From an uncultured Lachnospiraceae bacterium (GTDB lineage: Bacteria; Bacillota_A; Clostridia; Lachnospirales; Lachnospiraceae): DNA of 8,092 bases. How positions within the stretch are numbered: the stretch's first letter is position 1; each line of letters starts with the position of its first letter. This document shows positions 1 to 5,429 of the stretch, one piece after another. Below the pieces are notes generated by a model. The model worked only from the letters and a program-made list of their open reading frames with translations. It had not been told where the DNA came from and searched no databases. Location of the stretch: assembly GCA_949957035.1 (NCBI GenBank), contig CATLIP010000106.1:1-8092 (forward strand), written 5' to 3'. The translations under genes and the position numbers were made by a program.

Positions 1-39
1 GACGGCGATGGCGGAAAGAATAAATGTTTTCAGTTTCAT
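1..39 (-). CDS. Start of an unidentified secreted or membrane protein (13 codons visible, cut by window edge)
   Basis: An ATG at 39-37 opens a frame running without a stop off the window edge, reading MKLKTFILSAIAV. A basic start followed by a hydrophobic run is what the beginning of a signal peptide or lipoprotein signal looks like, but the cleavage region is outside the window. The bases before the ATG (AACGTAAAAA) contain no Shine-Dalgarno sequence, in contrast to the strong sites of the other genes whose start is visible. It begins 23 nt after the stop of the abnormal reading frame that replaces the rest of spo0A. Absence of a Shine-Dalgarno site is common in Bacteroidota, so this may be DNA from another organism. 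The function cannot be named from 13 residues. Confidence 0.45.
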   Translation of the reverse strand, partial: MKLKTFILSAIAV

Positions 40-62
40 TTTTTACGTTGGATTTAAGTGGT

Positions 63-320
63 TTAATTGTTTTCGGGCTGGTAAAGCATTACACGGTACC
101 CTGATTTAAGATGCACCTTGACGGTAGGGCCGTCCATCTTGGGCATGATGAGATCAAGCAGAACAACGTCAGGCTGCTTCTCTTTGATTAGATGATACAT
201 GTCCTCCCCGTTATTCGCCTTTCCCACCAGCTTTAATTCCTCGTCATTGCTTATGATTTCGCCAAGCAAGTCTAGAATTCTTTCATTGTCGTCGGCTATA
301 GCCACGTTAATCTCTCTCAT
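63..320 (-). CDS. spo0A: Spo0A sporulation response regulator, N-terminal receiver fragment with foreign 21-residue tail
   Basis: Spo0A is the master response regulator of sporulation entry, phosphorylated by the phosphorelay or by sensor kinases. Residues 1-64 are a clear Spo0A receiver: acidic pocket D10/D11 in IADDN, phosphoacceptor D56 in VVLLDLIMP, then KMDG. Position 56 equals the phosphorylated Asp of B. subtilis Spo0A. Full-length Spo0A is about 260-270 residues; here homology stops at G64 (codon 131-129), and 21 unrelated residues (PTVKVHLKSGYR...) lead to TAA at 65-63. The second half of the receiver and the whole DNA-binding effector domain are missing, so this product could not act as Spo0A. 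I chose ATG 320 because Spo0A proteins begin about five residues before the VAIADD strand and an AAGGAGG lies 11 nt upstream; in-frame ATGs at 347 and 422 would add residues unlike Spo0A. Its place directly after spoIVB is the classical one. Confidence 0.85.
   Translation of the reverse strand: MREINVAIADDNERILDLLGEIISNDEELKLVGKANNGEDMYHLIKEKQPDVVLLDLIMPKMDGPTVKVHLKSGYRVMLYQPENN
120..131. other. Breakpoint inside spo0A (end of Spo0A homology)
   Basis: On the minus strand, Spo0A-like coding ends at the DG codons (134-129). Firmicutes Spo0A normally continues DG-L-T-V-M-E-K; here the frame reads DG-P-T-V-K-V-H and resemblance is gone. Because T-V still agrees, the join could lie anywhere in about 120-128, and a short stretch of shared bases may underlie it. 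No inverted repeat, target duplication or recombinase gene is visible, since only about 125 bases remain on the far side. Confidence 0.6.
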
Positions 321-331
321 TTTACGCAATG

Positions 332-338
332 CCTCCTT
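332..338 (-). promoter_or_regulatory. Ribosome binding site of spo0A
   Basis: AAGGAGG on the minus strand, 11 nt before ATG 320. Spacing is slightly long, but no better in-frame start lies nearer; a TTG at 329 would be only 2 nt away. This supports the Met-Arg-Glu-Ile start over the longer open frame. Confidence 0.75.
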
Positions 339-354
339 TCCTAACATCAAAAAC

Positions 355-361
355 TGTCGAG
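355..361 (+). promoter_or_regulatory. Near-consensus Spo0A box over the spo0A transcription start
   Basis: TGTCGAG on the plus strand matches the 0A box TGTCGAA in 6 of 7 positions. It lies just downstream of the TATAAT, over the predicted start site, where bound phosphorylated Spo0A would be expected to repress. Confidence 0.4.
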
Positions 362-365
362 TTTG

Positions 366-394
366 ATTATAAAGTCTGGCACATAGAAAAACAA
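366..394 (-). promoter_or_regulatory. Sigma-A-type promoter of spo0A
   Basis: On the minus strand, TTGTTT (394-389) is separated by 17 nt from a perfect TATAAT (371-366). Transcription would start near 359, giving a leader of about 40 nt with the spo0A ribosome site. It is placed between spoIVB and spo0A, where a housekeeping promoter for spo0A is expected, and is flanked by Spo0A boxes. The -35 matches the consensus only in TTG, so strength is likely moderate or activator-dependent. Confidence 0.65.
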
Positions 395-402
395 GAAATT
401 GC

Positions 403-409
403 TGTCGTA
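403..409 (+). promoter_or_regulatory. Near-consensus Spo0A box upstream of the spo0A -35
   Basis: TGTCGTA on the plus strand is a 6 of 7 match to TGTCGAA, about 45-50 bases upstream of the predicted transcription start. It forms an inverted pair with the exact box at 424-430 (TGTCG...CGACA). Confidence 0.4.
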
Positions 410-423
410 AAATTTTGAGCATT

Positions 424-430
424 TTCGACA
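424..430 (-). promoter_or_regulatory. Exact Spo0A box (TGTCGAA) upstream of spo0A
   Basis: The minus strand carries a perfect 7-base 0A box between the spoIVB stop and the spo0A promoter. A second exact copy in the same orientation starts 19 bases further upstream, nearly two helical turns, so two Spo0A dimers or a side-by-side pair could bind. Autoregulation of spo0A through such boxes is established in Bacillus. Confidence 0.65.
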
Positions 431-439
431 GTTGTTTTA

Positions 440-1510
440 CTATTCGACATTTTTCATCATATCTTCTATAAATATGCCATAGCCCTTGGTGGCGTCATGG
501 ACAAACACATGGGTGACAGCGCCGATAAGCTTCCCATTCTGAATAATCGGGCTTCCGCTCATGCCCTGCACGATTCCTCCCGTCACGGAAAGCAGCTTAT
601 TATCCGTCACTTCAATCACGATTCCTTTGTTGACTTCACTGGTATTCCTGTCGATTTTTGTAACACGAATTTCATATTCCTTCACCGTTCCTTCTACGGC
701 ACAGCGGATGGTGGCCGGCCCCTCCACAATCTCATCTTTTACGGCCGTCTCTATGGGAGTCTGGTCCGCAAAGAGAGAGTCGATTCTGTCAATGGTGCCG
801 AAGATTCCGCAGTCCGTATTTTGAGTAATCTTTCCCAGCACATTGTAGTTGTTATAGACAATAATCCCCTCCATGCCGCCCGGAGTACCGTCCTGCCCTT
901 TCTGGATATCCCGAATGCTGGTCTCATAAACCCTGCCGTTGTGAATTTCAAGCAGAGCATTGGTATCTACGTCATGAATCCCGTGTCCTAGGGCACCGAA
1001 CCGGCTGTTTGTGTTCAGAAATGTTACGGTCCCAAGCCCTTGGGCATTATCCCGCACCCAGATACCAAGCTTACATTCTCTGGCATTTAACCGTACCGGT
1101 TTCATTCGAATGTTCATATACTGCTCTTCTCTGCGCACCCGCAGAATGATATCCTCGTCTCCCAATTCCTTTACCGTCTCCACAAGCTCTGACTTGTCAT
1201 GGATGGCCTGCTCGTTTAAGGCAACGATATAGTCCCCCGCTTTCACAAGGTTGGCAGCCGGTTCATAATCCATGCCGTCCTCCGCCGTGATAGAATCCGT
1301 TCCAAGCACCATCACGCCCTCTGTCTCTAAGTAGATACCGATAGGCATCCCTCCGGGAATCACCATATTTTCCGAAGAGGTAGCCGCGTTGACCTCAGCT
1401 TTCAGCCGGCTCTGCTGATATTCGATTAGATAATAGCCTCCTCCTACTGCAATCAGAAAGGTAACAATCATGATTAGGATTCTGCGATACCAGTATTTTC
1501 TCATCTTCAT
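440..1510 (-). CDS. spoIVB: SpoIVB, stage IV sporulation serine peptidase with PDZ domain
   Basis: In Bacillus, SpoIVB is made in the forespore, crosses into the intermembrane space and cleaves SpoIVFA, which starts pro-sigma-K processing in the mother cell. The 356-residue frame shows a basic start, a membrane segment at about 11-30, a PDZ-like region at about 55-135 and a C-terminal S55-type peptidase domain. The triad appears as H176 (GHGI), D303 (EVTDN) and S318 (QGMSGSPI); the gaps between them equal those of B. subtilis H236/D363/S378, so the enzyme looks intact. TAG lies at 442-440. ATG 1510 is only 3 nt from its GAGG, while ATG 1504 (MRKYW...) is 9 nt away and may be the true start, giving 354 residues. 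It sits between recN and spo0A and has its own sigma-G-like promoter. Confidence 0.95.
   Translation of the reverse strand: MKMRKYWYRRILIMIVTFLIAVGGGYYLIEYQQSRLKAEVNAATSSENMVIPGGMPIGIYLETEGVMVLGTDSITAEDGMDYEPAANLVKAGDYIVALNEQAIHDKSELVETVKELGDEDIILRVRREEQYMNIRMKPVRLNARECKLGIWVRDNAQGLGTVTFLNTNSRFGALGHGIHDVDTNALLEIHNGRVYETSIRDIQKGQDGTPGGMEGIIVYNNYNVLGKITQNTDCGIFGTIDRIDSLFADQTPIETAVKDEIVEGPATIRCAVEGTVKEYEIRVTKIDRNTSEVNKGIVIEVTDNKLLSVTGGIVQGMSGSPIIQNGKLIGAVTHVFVHDATKGYGIFIEDMMKNVE
443..449 (-). promoter_or_regulatory. Exact Spo0A box (TGTCGAA) within the last codons of spoIVB
   Basis: A perfect TGTCGAA on the minus strand is written in the final sense codons of spoIVB (the Val-Glu codons before TAG), so one stretch serves as protein end and probable operator. 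It is a direct repeat of the box at 424-430. Confidence 0.6.
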
Positions 1511-1542
1511 AAACCTCGACTTTCACATTCAGATTTCCACCT

Positions 1543-1573
1543 TATTATGTGACAGTTCCTGAGAATTTACTCA
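1543..1573 (-). promoter_or_regulatory. Sigma-G-type forespore promoter of spoIVB
   Basis: On the minus strand, TGAGTA (1573-1568), an 18-nt spacer and CATAATA (1549-1543) match the sigma-G pattern TGnATA-N17/18-CATnnTA with one -35 mismatch. It lies in the 93-nt recN-spoIVB gap and would start transcription about 25-30 nt before the spoIVB start. Forespore expression of spoIVB is known in Bacillus. A sigma-F holoenzyme might also read it, as the two overlap in specificity. Confidence 0.6.
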
Positions 1574-1585
1574 GATTTACCACAA

Positions 1586-1595
1586 ATTGTACAAT
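1586..1595. repeat. 10-bp perfect palindrome after recN
   Basis: ATTGTACAAT begins 8 nt after the recN stop and lies 12 nt upstream of the -35 of the spoIVB promoter. It could be a small operator half, or chance in AT-rich DNA. There is no U-tract that would make it a terminator. Confidence 0.25.
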
Positions 1596-1603
1596 AATAC
1601 CTT

Positions 1604-3289
1604 CTACACCTGCCCGGATACCGTCTGTTTTGCCAGCTCCTTCATCTCTACCGCGCTCTTTAGCACAGTGTCGGTAATCTTCGCACCGCCTAGAATCCTC
1701 GCCAGCTCCGTCACAGACTCCTGCTCACTCAATTTACGAATATCCGTTCTTGTATCGCCTCCCAAAGTAGCCTTCTCGATTAGGAAATGATGGTCCGCCA
1801 TGGCCGCAATCTGCGCTAAATGGGTGATGCAGATTACCTGATGGCCGCGCCCAATCACCGCCATCTTCTCAGAAACCTTCTGTGCCGTCCTTCCACTGAT
1901 ACCTACGTCAATCTCATCAAAAATCAGAGTCTCAATCTCGTCCCGCTTGGCCATTACGGATTTAATCGCAAGCATAATACGGGACAGTTCTCCGCCGGAG
2001 GCCACATTTGCCAAAGGCTTTAAGGGCTGGCCGGGATTCAGGGATATCATAAATTCCACCTCGTCCATACCCTCTGCCGTATAATCCTTAGTCTGGGCAA
2101 ATTGAATCTGAAACTTAACATTCTCAAAATTCAAATCCTTAAGACCGTCCTCTATGGCTTTTTCAAGAACCTTCGCCTGCTTTTTCCGCAGAGCGGACAA
2201 AGTTTTTCCAGTTTTCTTCACCTTATCCTTAAGTGCGTCGTATCTCTCCTTCAGCTCCTCCATATAACGGTCATAATCCTCTAAAATCTGAATCCGGTTT
2301 TCCTGCTGTGCGCAGTATTCCAGAATTTTCTCAATGGAATCGCCGTACTTGGTTTTCAGACGGTTGATTTCATTCAGACGGTTCTCTGTATTACGAAAAT
2401 CTTCCTCCGAAAAATCACACTGGCTTCCATAGGCCGCCAGCTCTCGATTAAAATCATTTAACAGGCTGTCAATCTCCACTAACTGATCGTAAAGATTCGA
2501 AGCCGTCTCATCATAGCCTGCAATGCCGGAGATGGCATGAATAGCCCGGCTTAAACTCTCGCTGGCATTCTCATTCCCCTCACTGGTATAGATATAGGCC
2601 TCATTCACACCTTCTGCAATCTCTTTACTGTTGGCCATCCTGCGGTAGAGCGTCTCTAAGTCCTCGTCCTCGCCCGGCTTTAAATCCGCCTCGCGGATTT
2701 CCTCTGCTTCAAACTGAAGGAACGCCAATTCCTTGGCGCGCTGCGCCTCGTCCGATGCGTTTTCCTTTATCTCCTTATCGCAGGCCTTGTATTCTTTATA
2801 TGCCTCCCGGACCTTCCTCTTATCCTCAGCCACCGTCTCCCGGGAAAAGGCGTCCACAATGCCCAGATGGTTCTTCTTATACAACAGCGACTGGTGTTCA
2901 TGCTGCCCGTGAATGTCAATCAAAATCTGAGCGACTTCCCTTAGAAGCCCTGTCTGAACAGTCTCTCCATTTATACGGCTTACGCTTCTTCCCGCCATCA
3001 GCCGCCGGCTTAAAAGCACGACTCCTTCTTCCGGATAGACGCTAAGCTCCTTTAGTTTACGGACCTGCTGTTCGTTTTCCACCAGAAACGACAGCTCCAC
3101 CAGTCCGTAATCTGCTCCCTGCCTCAGGATATCCTTCGAATATCTTCCTCCAAGAGCAAGGTTCACCGAGCCTAAGATGATAGATTTTCCTGCCCCGGTC
3201 TCACCCGTCATAATGTTCAGCCCGTCCCCAAACTCTACCTCAATCTCGTCGATTAACGCCAGATTTTTCACATGTAAATTCTGTAACAT
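1604..3289 (-). CDS. recN: RecN, SMC-like DNA repair ATPase
   Basis: RecN is a cytoplasmic ATP-binding protein related to SMC that gathers DNA ends at double-strand breaks. The 561 residues fit the family size of about 550-575. Seen in order: N-terminal half ATPase with Walker A GETGAGKS (29-36); the IDIHGQHEHQ segment typical of RecN; a long charged central coiled coil at roughly 170-385; ABC signature ASGGELSRIM (from 430); Walker B LIFDEIDVGISG (from 455); and the THLAQIA switch region. TAG is at 1606-1604. ATG 3289 is preceded by AGGAGG at 3299-3294, which overlaps the argR stop codon, so translation is probably coupled. It is the last gene of the ispA-recN run; no clear terminator follows it. 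Confidence 0.97.
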   Translation of the reverse strand: MLQNLHVKNLALIDEIEVEFGDGLNIMTGETGAGKSIILGSVNLALGGRYSKDILRQGADYGLVELSFLVENEQQVRKLKELSVYPEEGVVLLSRRLMAGRSVSRINGETVQTGLLREVAQILIDIHGQHEHQSLLYKKNHLGIVDAFSRETVAEDKRKVREAYKEYKACDKEIKENASDEAQRAKELAFLQFEAEEIREADLKPGEDEDLETLYRRMANSKEIAEGVNEAYIYTSEGNENASESLSRAIHAISGIAGYDETASNLYDQLVEIDSLLNDFNRELAAYGSQCDFSEEDFRNTENRLNEINRLKTKYGDSIEKILEYCAQQENRIQILEDYDRYMEELKERYDALKDKVKKTGKTLSALRKKQAKVLEKAIEDGLKDLNFENVKFQIQFAQTKDYTAEGMDEVEFMISLNPGQPLKPLANVASGGELSRIMLAIKSVMAKRDEIETLIFDEIDVGISGRTAQKVSEKMAVIGRGHQVICITHLAQIAAMADHHFLIEKATLGGDTRTDIRKLSEQESVTELARILGGAKITDTVLKSAVEMKELAKQTVSGQV

Positions 3290-3293
3290 ACCG

Positions 3294-3299
3294 CCTCCT
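3294..3299 (-). promoter_or_regulatory. Ribosome binding site of recN overlapping the argR stop codon
   Basis: Reading TAGGAGG on the minus strand, the AG of the argR TAG is the start of a perfect AGGAGG, 4 nt from the recN ATG. Ribosomes finishing argR stand on the recN initiation site. Confidence 0.8.
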
Positions 3300-3744
3300 A
3301 TAAGACTATCCTGCCAATCTTATCCATCACCTTCGCTGTGTCCTCCACGCTTCGGATGGCACACATTATCGTATCGTCCCCGGCAATACTCCCTACAACC
3401 TCGCTCCACTTCATGGCGTCGATTGCCGCGCATACCGCCATCGCCATTCCGGATACGGTCTTGATAACCAGAATATTCTGTGCCATATCCATTGAGACGA
3501 ATCCGTCCTTGAGCACCCGAATATATTTTTCATTAAGGAAACTCTCGTTCTGATGAATCACATACCGCTGTTTCCCGTTCTGCCCCGGAAGCTTCGTAAG
3601 CTTCAGGTCCCGGATATCTCTGGACACCGTCGCCTGTGTCACGTTAAAGCCCTCTCTGTGCAGATAGTCTGCCAGCTCCTCCTGGGTCTCAATATTATTC
3701 TTGTGGATTAGCTCAATGATTTTCGCATGTCTGTTTCCCTTCAT
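3298..3744 (-). CDS. argR: ArgR/AhrC, arginine-responsive transcriptional regulator
   Basis: This hexameric DNA-binding protein represses arginine biosynthesis and in Bacillus activates catabolism, with L-arginine as corepressor. The 148 residues match the family length. The N-terminal winged helix-turn-helix shows ETQEELADYL followed by VTQATVSRDIRDLKL (about 35-49), the recognition helix signature. The C-terminal oligomerization and arginine-binding domain carries GSIAGDDTIM (118-127), where the paired Asp contacts arginine. The start ATG 3744 is 4 nt after the nadK stop, with AAAGGA about 10 nt upstream inside the end of nadK. The position between nadK and recN is conserved in Bacillus and Clostridia and does not imply that its neighbours belong to the arginine regulon. 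Confidence 0.96.
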   Translation of the reverse strand: MKGNRHAKIIELIHKNNIETQEELADYLHREGFNVTQATVSRDIRDLKLTKLPGQNGKQRYVIHQNESFLNEKYIRVLKDGFVSMDMAQNILVIKTVSGMAMAVCAAIDAMKWSEVVGSIAGDDTIMCAIRSVEDTAKVMDKIGRIVL

Positions 3745-3748
3745 GGTG

Positions 3749-4585
3749 TCAATTTCCTTTCATCTTCCCGCGCAGCGTTTCCAAAAAGCTGACCTTGCTT
3801 AACTTTATCATGGTAGTGGAGGCGCCCGACCTTCGCACCATCACCTTATCTCCCGTCTTTAAGGAAACCGTATCTGCCCCGTCAAATGCAACATAGACTT
3901 CTTCCTTAGAGCCATTACGCCCTGGACCGATCTCGATTACGATCTCATCCTCGGAAGACAATACAATGCTTCTGGTATTCAGCGCATGGGAACAGATAGG
4001 CGTGACGACGATGAGATTGGCCGTAGGCTCCACAATCGGACCGCCTGCCGACAGATTGTAGGCCGTCGAACCCGTAGGGGTGGAAAGAACCACTCCGTCT
4101 GCCTCATAGTCGTTCAAAAGCTCTCCGTTTACATATAACCGGAAATGTATGATGTGCAGCTCCCCTTTTCTGGACACCACAATATCATTAAGGGAGACGT
4201 CCGACCGGCCGTCCTCGAATATGCCTTTGAGCATCATGCGCCTCTCCAACGCATAATCTCCTGAAAGAAGCTGCCGGATTGCCGTCTCGATCCCCCCTAC
4301 TTCTACCTCCGTAAGATACCCCAGAGTTCCCATATTGACACCGAGAATAGGGATGTCCTTCTCCCAGAACAGCCTTGCCACTTCTATCAGACTCCCGTCT
4401 CCCCCGATTACAATTGCACAGTCGACCTTCTCGGGCACAGAAGACCTGACAATCTTCTTATTCTCGTCCTTCTGACATAAAGTACAGACTTTGCCGGCCG
4501 ACTCAAGCAGCGCCACCACCTGTCTGGTCACAGTCTGTTCCCTGTCCTTTCCGTCATTCGTAACAATTAAAAACCTGTCCATCAT
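3749..4585 (-). CDS. nadK: NAD kinase (ATP/polyphosphate-type)
   Basis: NadK phosphorylates NAD at the 2'-hydroxyl of the adenosine ribose to give NADP, the only route to NADP. The 278-residue protein shows the GGDG motif (61-64, in VIGGDGSLIEVAR), NMGTLGYLTE (84-93), the N-D pair in SLNDIVV (133-134) and the substrate loop DGVVLSTPTGSTAY (163-176), followed by a C-terminal beta domain. The first ATG, 4585, shares its A with the tlyA stop (TAATG) and has AAGGAG about 8 nt upstream; a second ATG follows directly at 4582 and would shorten the protein by one residue. The 1-nt overlap suggests coupled translation with tlyA. All motifs expected for activity are present. Confidence 0.96.
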   Translation of the reverse strand: MMDRFLIVTNDGKDREQTVTRQVVALLESAGKVCTLCQKDENKKIVRSSVPEKVDCAIVIGGDGSLIEVARLFWEKDIPILGVNMGTLGYLTEVEVGGIETAIRQLLSGDYALERRMMLKGIFEDGRSDVSLNDIVVSRKGELHIIHFRLYVNGELLNDYEADGVVLSTPTGSTAYNLSAGGPIVEPTANLIVVTPICSHALNTRSIVLSSEDEIVIEIGPGRNGSKEEVYVAFDGADTVSLKTGDKVMVRRSGASTTMIKLSKVSFLETLRGKMKGN

Positions 4586-5403
4586 TATGATTGCTCCTTC
4601 GCAAGCGTGTCAAATGCCATGTCTGTAATCTGCCGGATATCTATCGCTCCGGCAGCGCTTCCCCGCCCTTCTTCGCATTTCACAAGATGCGCCAAATATT
4701 CGATATTCCCCTCAGGTCCGCGAATTGGAGAAAAATCAAGCTCTGACACATCAAACCCTGTCTGAACCGCATATCCGAATACCGCCTCGATTACCTCCAC
4801 ATGGGTACTCTTCTCACGCACAACGCCCTTCTTTCCAACCTTCTCTCGGCCTGCCTCGAACTGTGGCTTAATAAGAGCCACCACCTGTCCCTGACTGCGC
4901 AGATAGCTCCAAATTGCAGGAAGCACTTTGGAAAGAGAGATAAAGGAAACATCCACAGAGGAAAAATCCACCGGTTCCCCAATATCCTCTGGCGTCACAT
5001 AACGGATATTCGTCTTCTCCATGCAGACAACACGCTCGTCCTGTCTAAGCTTCCAGTCAAGCTGTCCTCTTCCCACATCAATCGCGTAAACTTTTAAAGC
5101 GCCGTTCTGAAGCATACAATCCGTAAAGCCTCCTGTGGATGCACCTACGTCAGTACAGACTTTGCCCTTCACATCTACGTCAAAATTCTGAAGAGCTTTT
5201 TCGAGTTTGAGCCCTCCCCTGCTTACATAGGGAAGCGTGCGGCCCCGCACCTCAATCACGCTTTCCTCCGGAAACGCCGCCCCCGCCTTATCCTCGCGCT
5301 GCCCGTCCACAAAGACGCTGCCCGACATGATGACAGCCTTAGCTTTCTCGCGGGAAGGAGCCAGTTTCCTTTTCACCAGCAATATATCTAAACGTTCCTT
5401 CAT
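4585..5403 (-). CDS. tlyA: TlyA-family (YqxC) rRNA 2'-O-methyltransferase, S4 plus FtsJ-like domains
   Basis: TlyA proteins methylate ribose 2'-OH groups in ribosomal RNA (16S and 23S in mycobacteria); the old name hemolysin A is misleading. The role in Clostridia is inferred. The 272-residue form has an N-terminal S4 RNA-binding domain (about 3-60: ERLDILLVKRKLAPSREKAK, then VFVDGQ) and an FtsJ/RrmJ-type domain with SAM motif DVGASTGGFTD (85-95). The likely K-D-K-E tetrad is K66, D151, K179 (LIKPQFE) and E235. The frame can also begin at GTG 5409, but the GGGAG ribosome site overlaps that GTG and sits 5 nt from ATG 5403, which also gives the usual MKERLD start. It follows dxs by 26 nt and overlaps nadK by 1 nt. 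Confidence 0.93.
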   Translation of the reverse strand: MKERLDILLVKRKLAPSREKAKAVIMSGSVFVDGQREDKAGAAFPEESVIEVRGRTLPYVSRGGLKLEKALQNFDVDVKGKVCTDVGASTGGFTDCMLQNGALKVYAIDVGRGQLDWKLRQDERVVCMEKTNIRYVTPEDIGEPVDFSSVDVSFISLSKVLPAIWSYLRSQGQVVALIKPQFEAGREKVGKKGVVREKSTHVEVIEAVFGYAVQTGFDVSELDFSPIRGPEGNIEYLAHLVKCEEGRGSAAGAIDIRQITDMAFDTLAKEQS

Positions 5404-5409
5404 AATCAC

Positions 5410-5429
5410 TCCCGTTATTTATATTATCC
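5410..5429 (-). promoter_or_regulatory. Short dxs-tlyA gap with tlyA ribosome binding site
   Basis: Between the dxs TGA and tlyA, an AT-rich spacer leads to GGGAG (minus strand, ending at 5409), 5 nt before ATG 5403. This spacing decides the start in favour of ATG 5403 over GTG 5409. There is no terminator, so dxs and tlyA are probably co-transcribed. Confidence 0.6.

Noticed and set aside
321..422. N-terminal extension of the spo0A frame up to ATG 422
   Set aside because: It would translate through the promoter and Spo0A boxes, has no ribosome site, and its residues do not resemble Spo0A.
443..470. Possible sigma-H promoter for spo0A (AAGATAT...GAAT) at the end of spoIVB
   Set aside because: The -35 has a mismatch in the AGGA core and the spacing is about one base short, so support is too weak.
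497..991. 164-codon plus-strand frame over spoIVB
   Set aside because: Antisense shadow of spoIVB, whose catalytic triad proves the minus-strand frame.
1558..1573. Small hairpin CTGAG-TAAATT-CTCAG after recN
   Set aside because: Only a 5-bp stem with no following T-run, and it overlaps the sigma-G -35; not convincing as a terminator.
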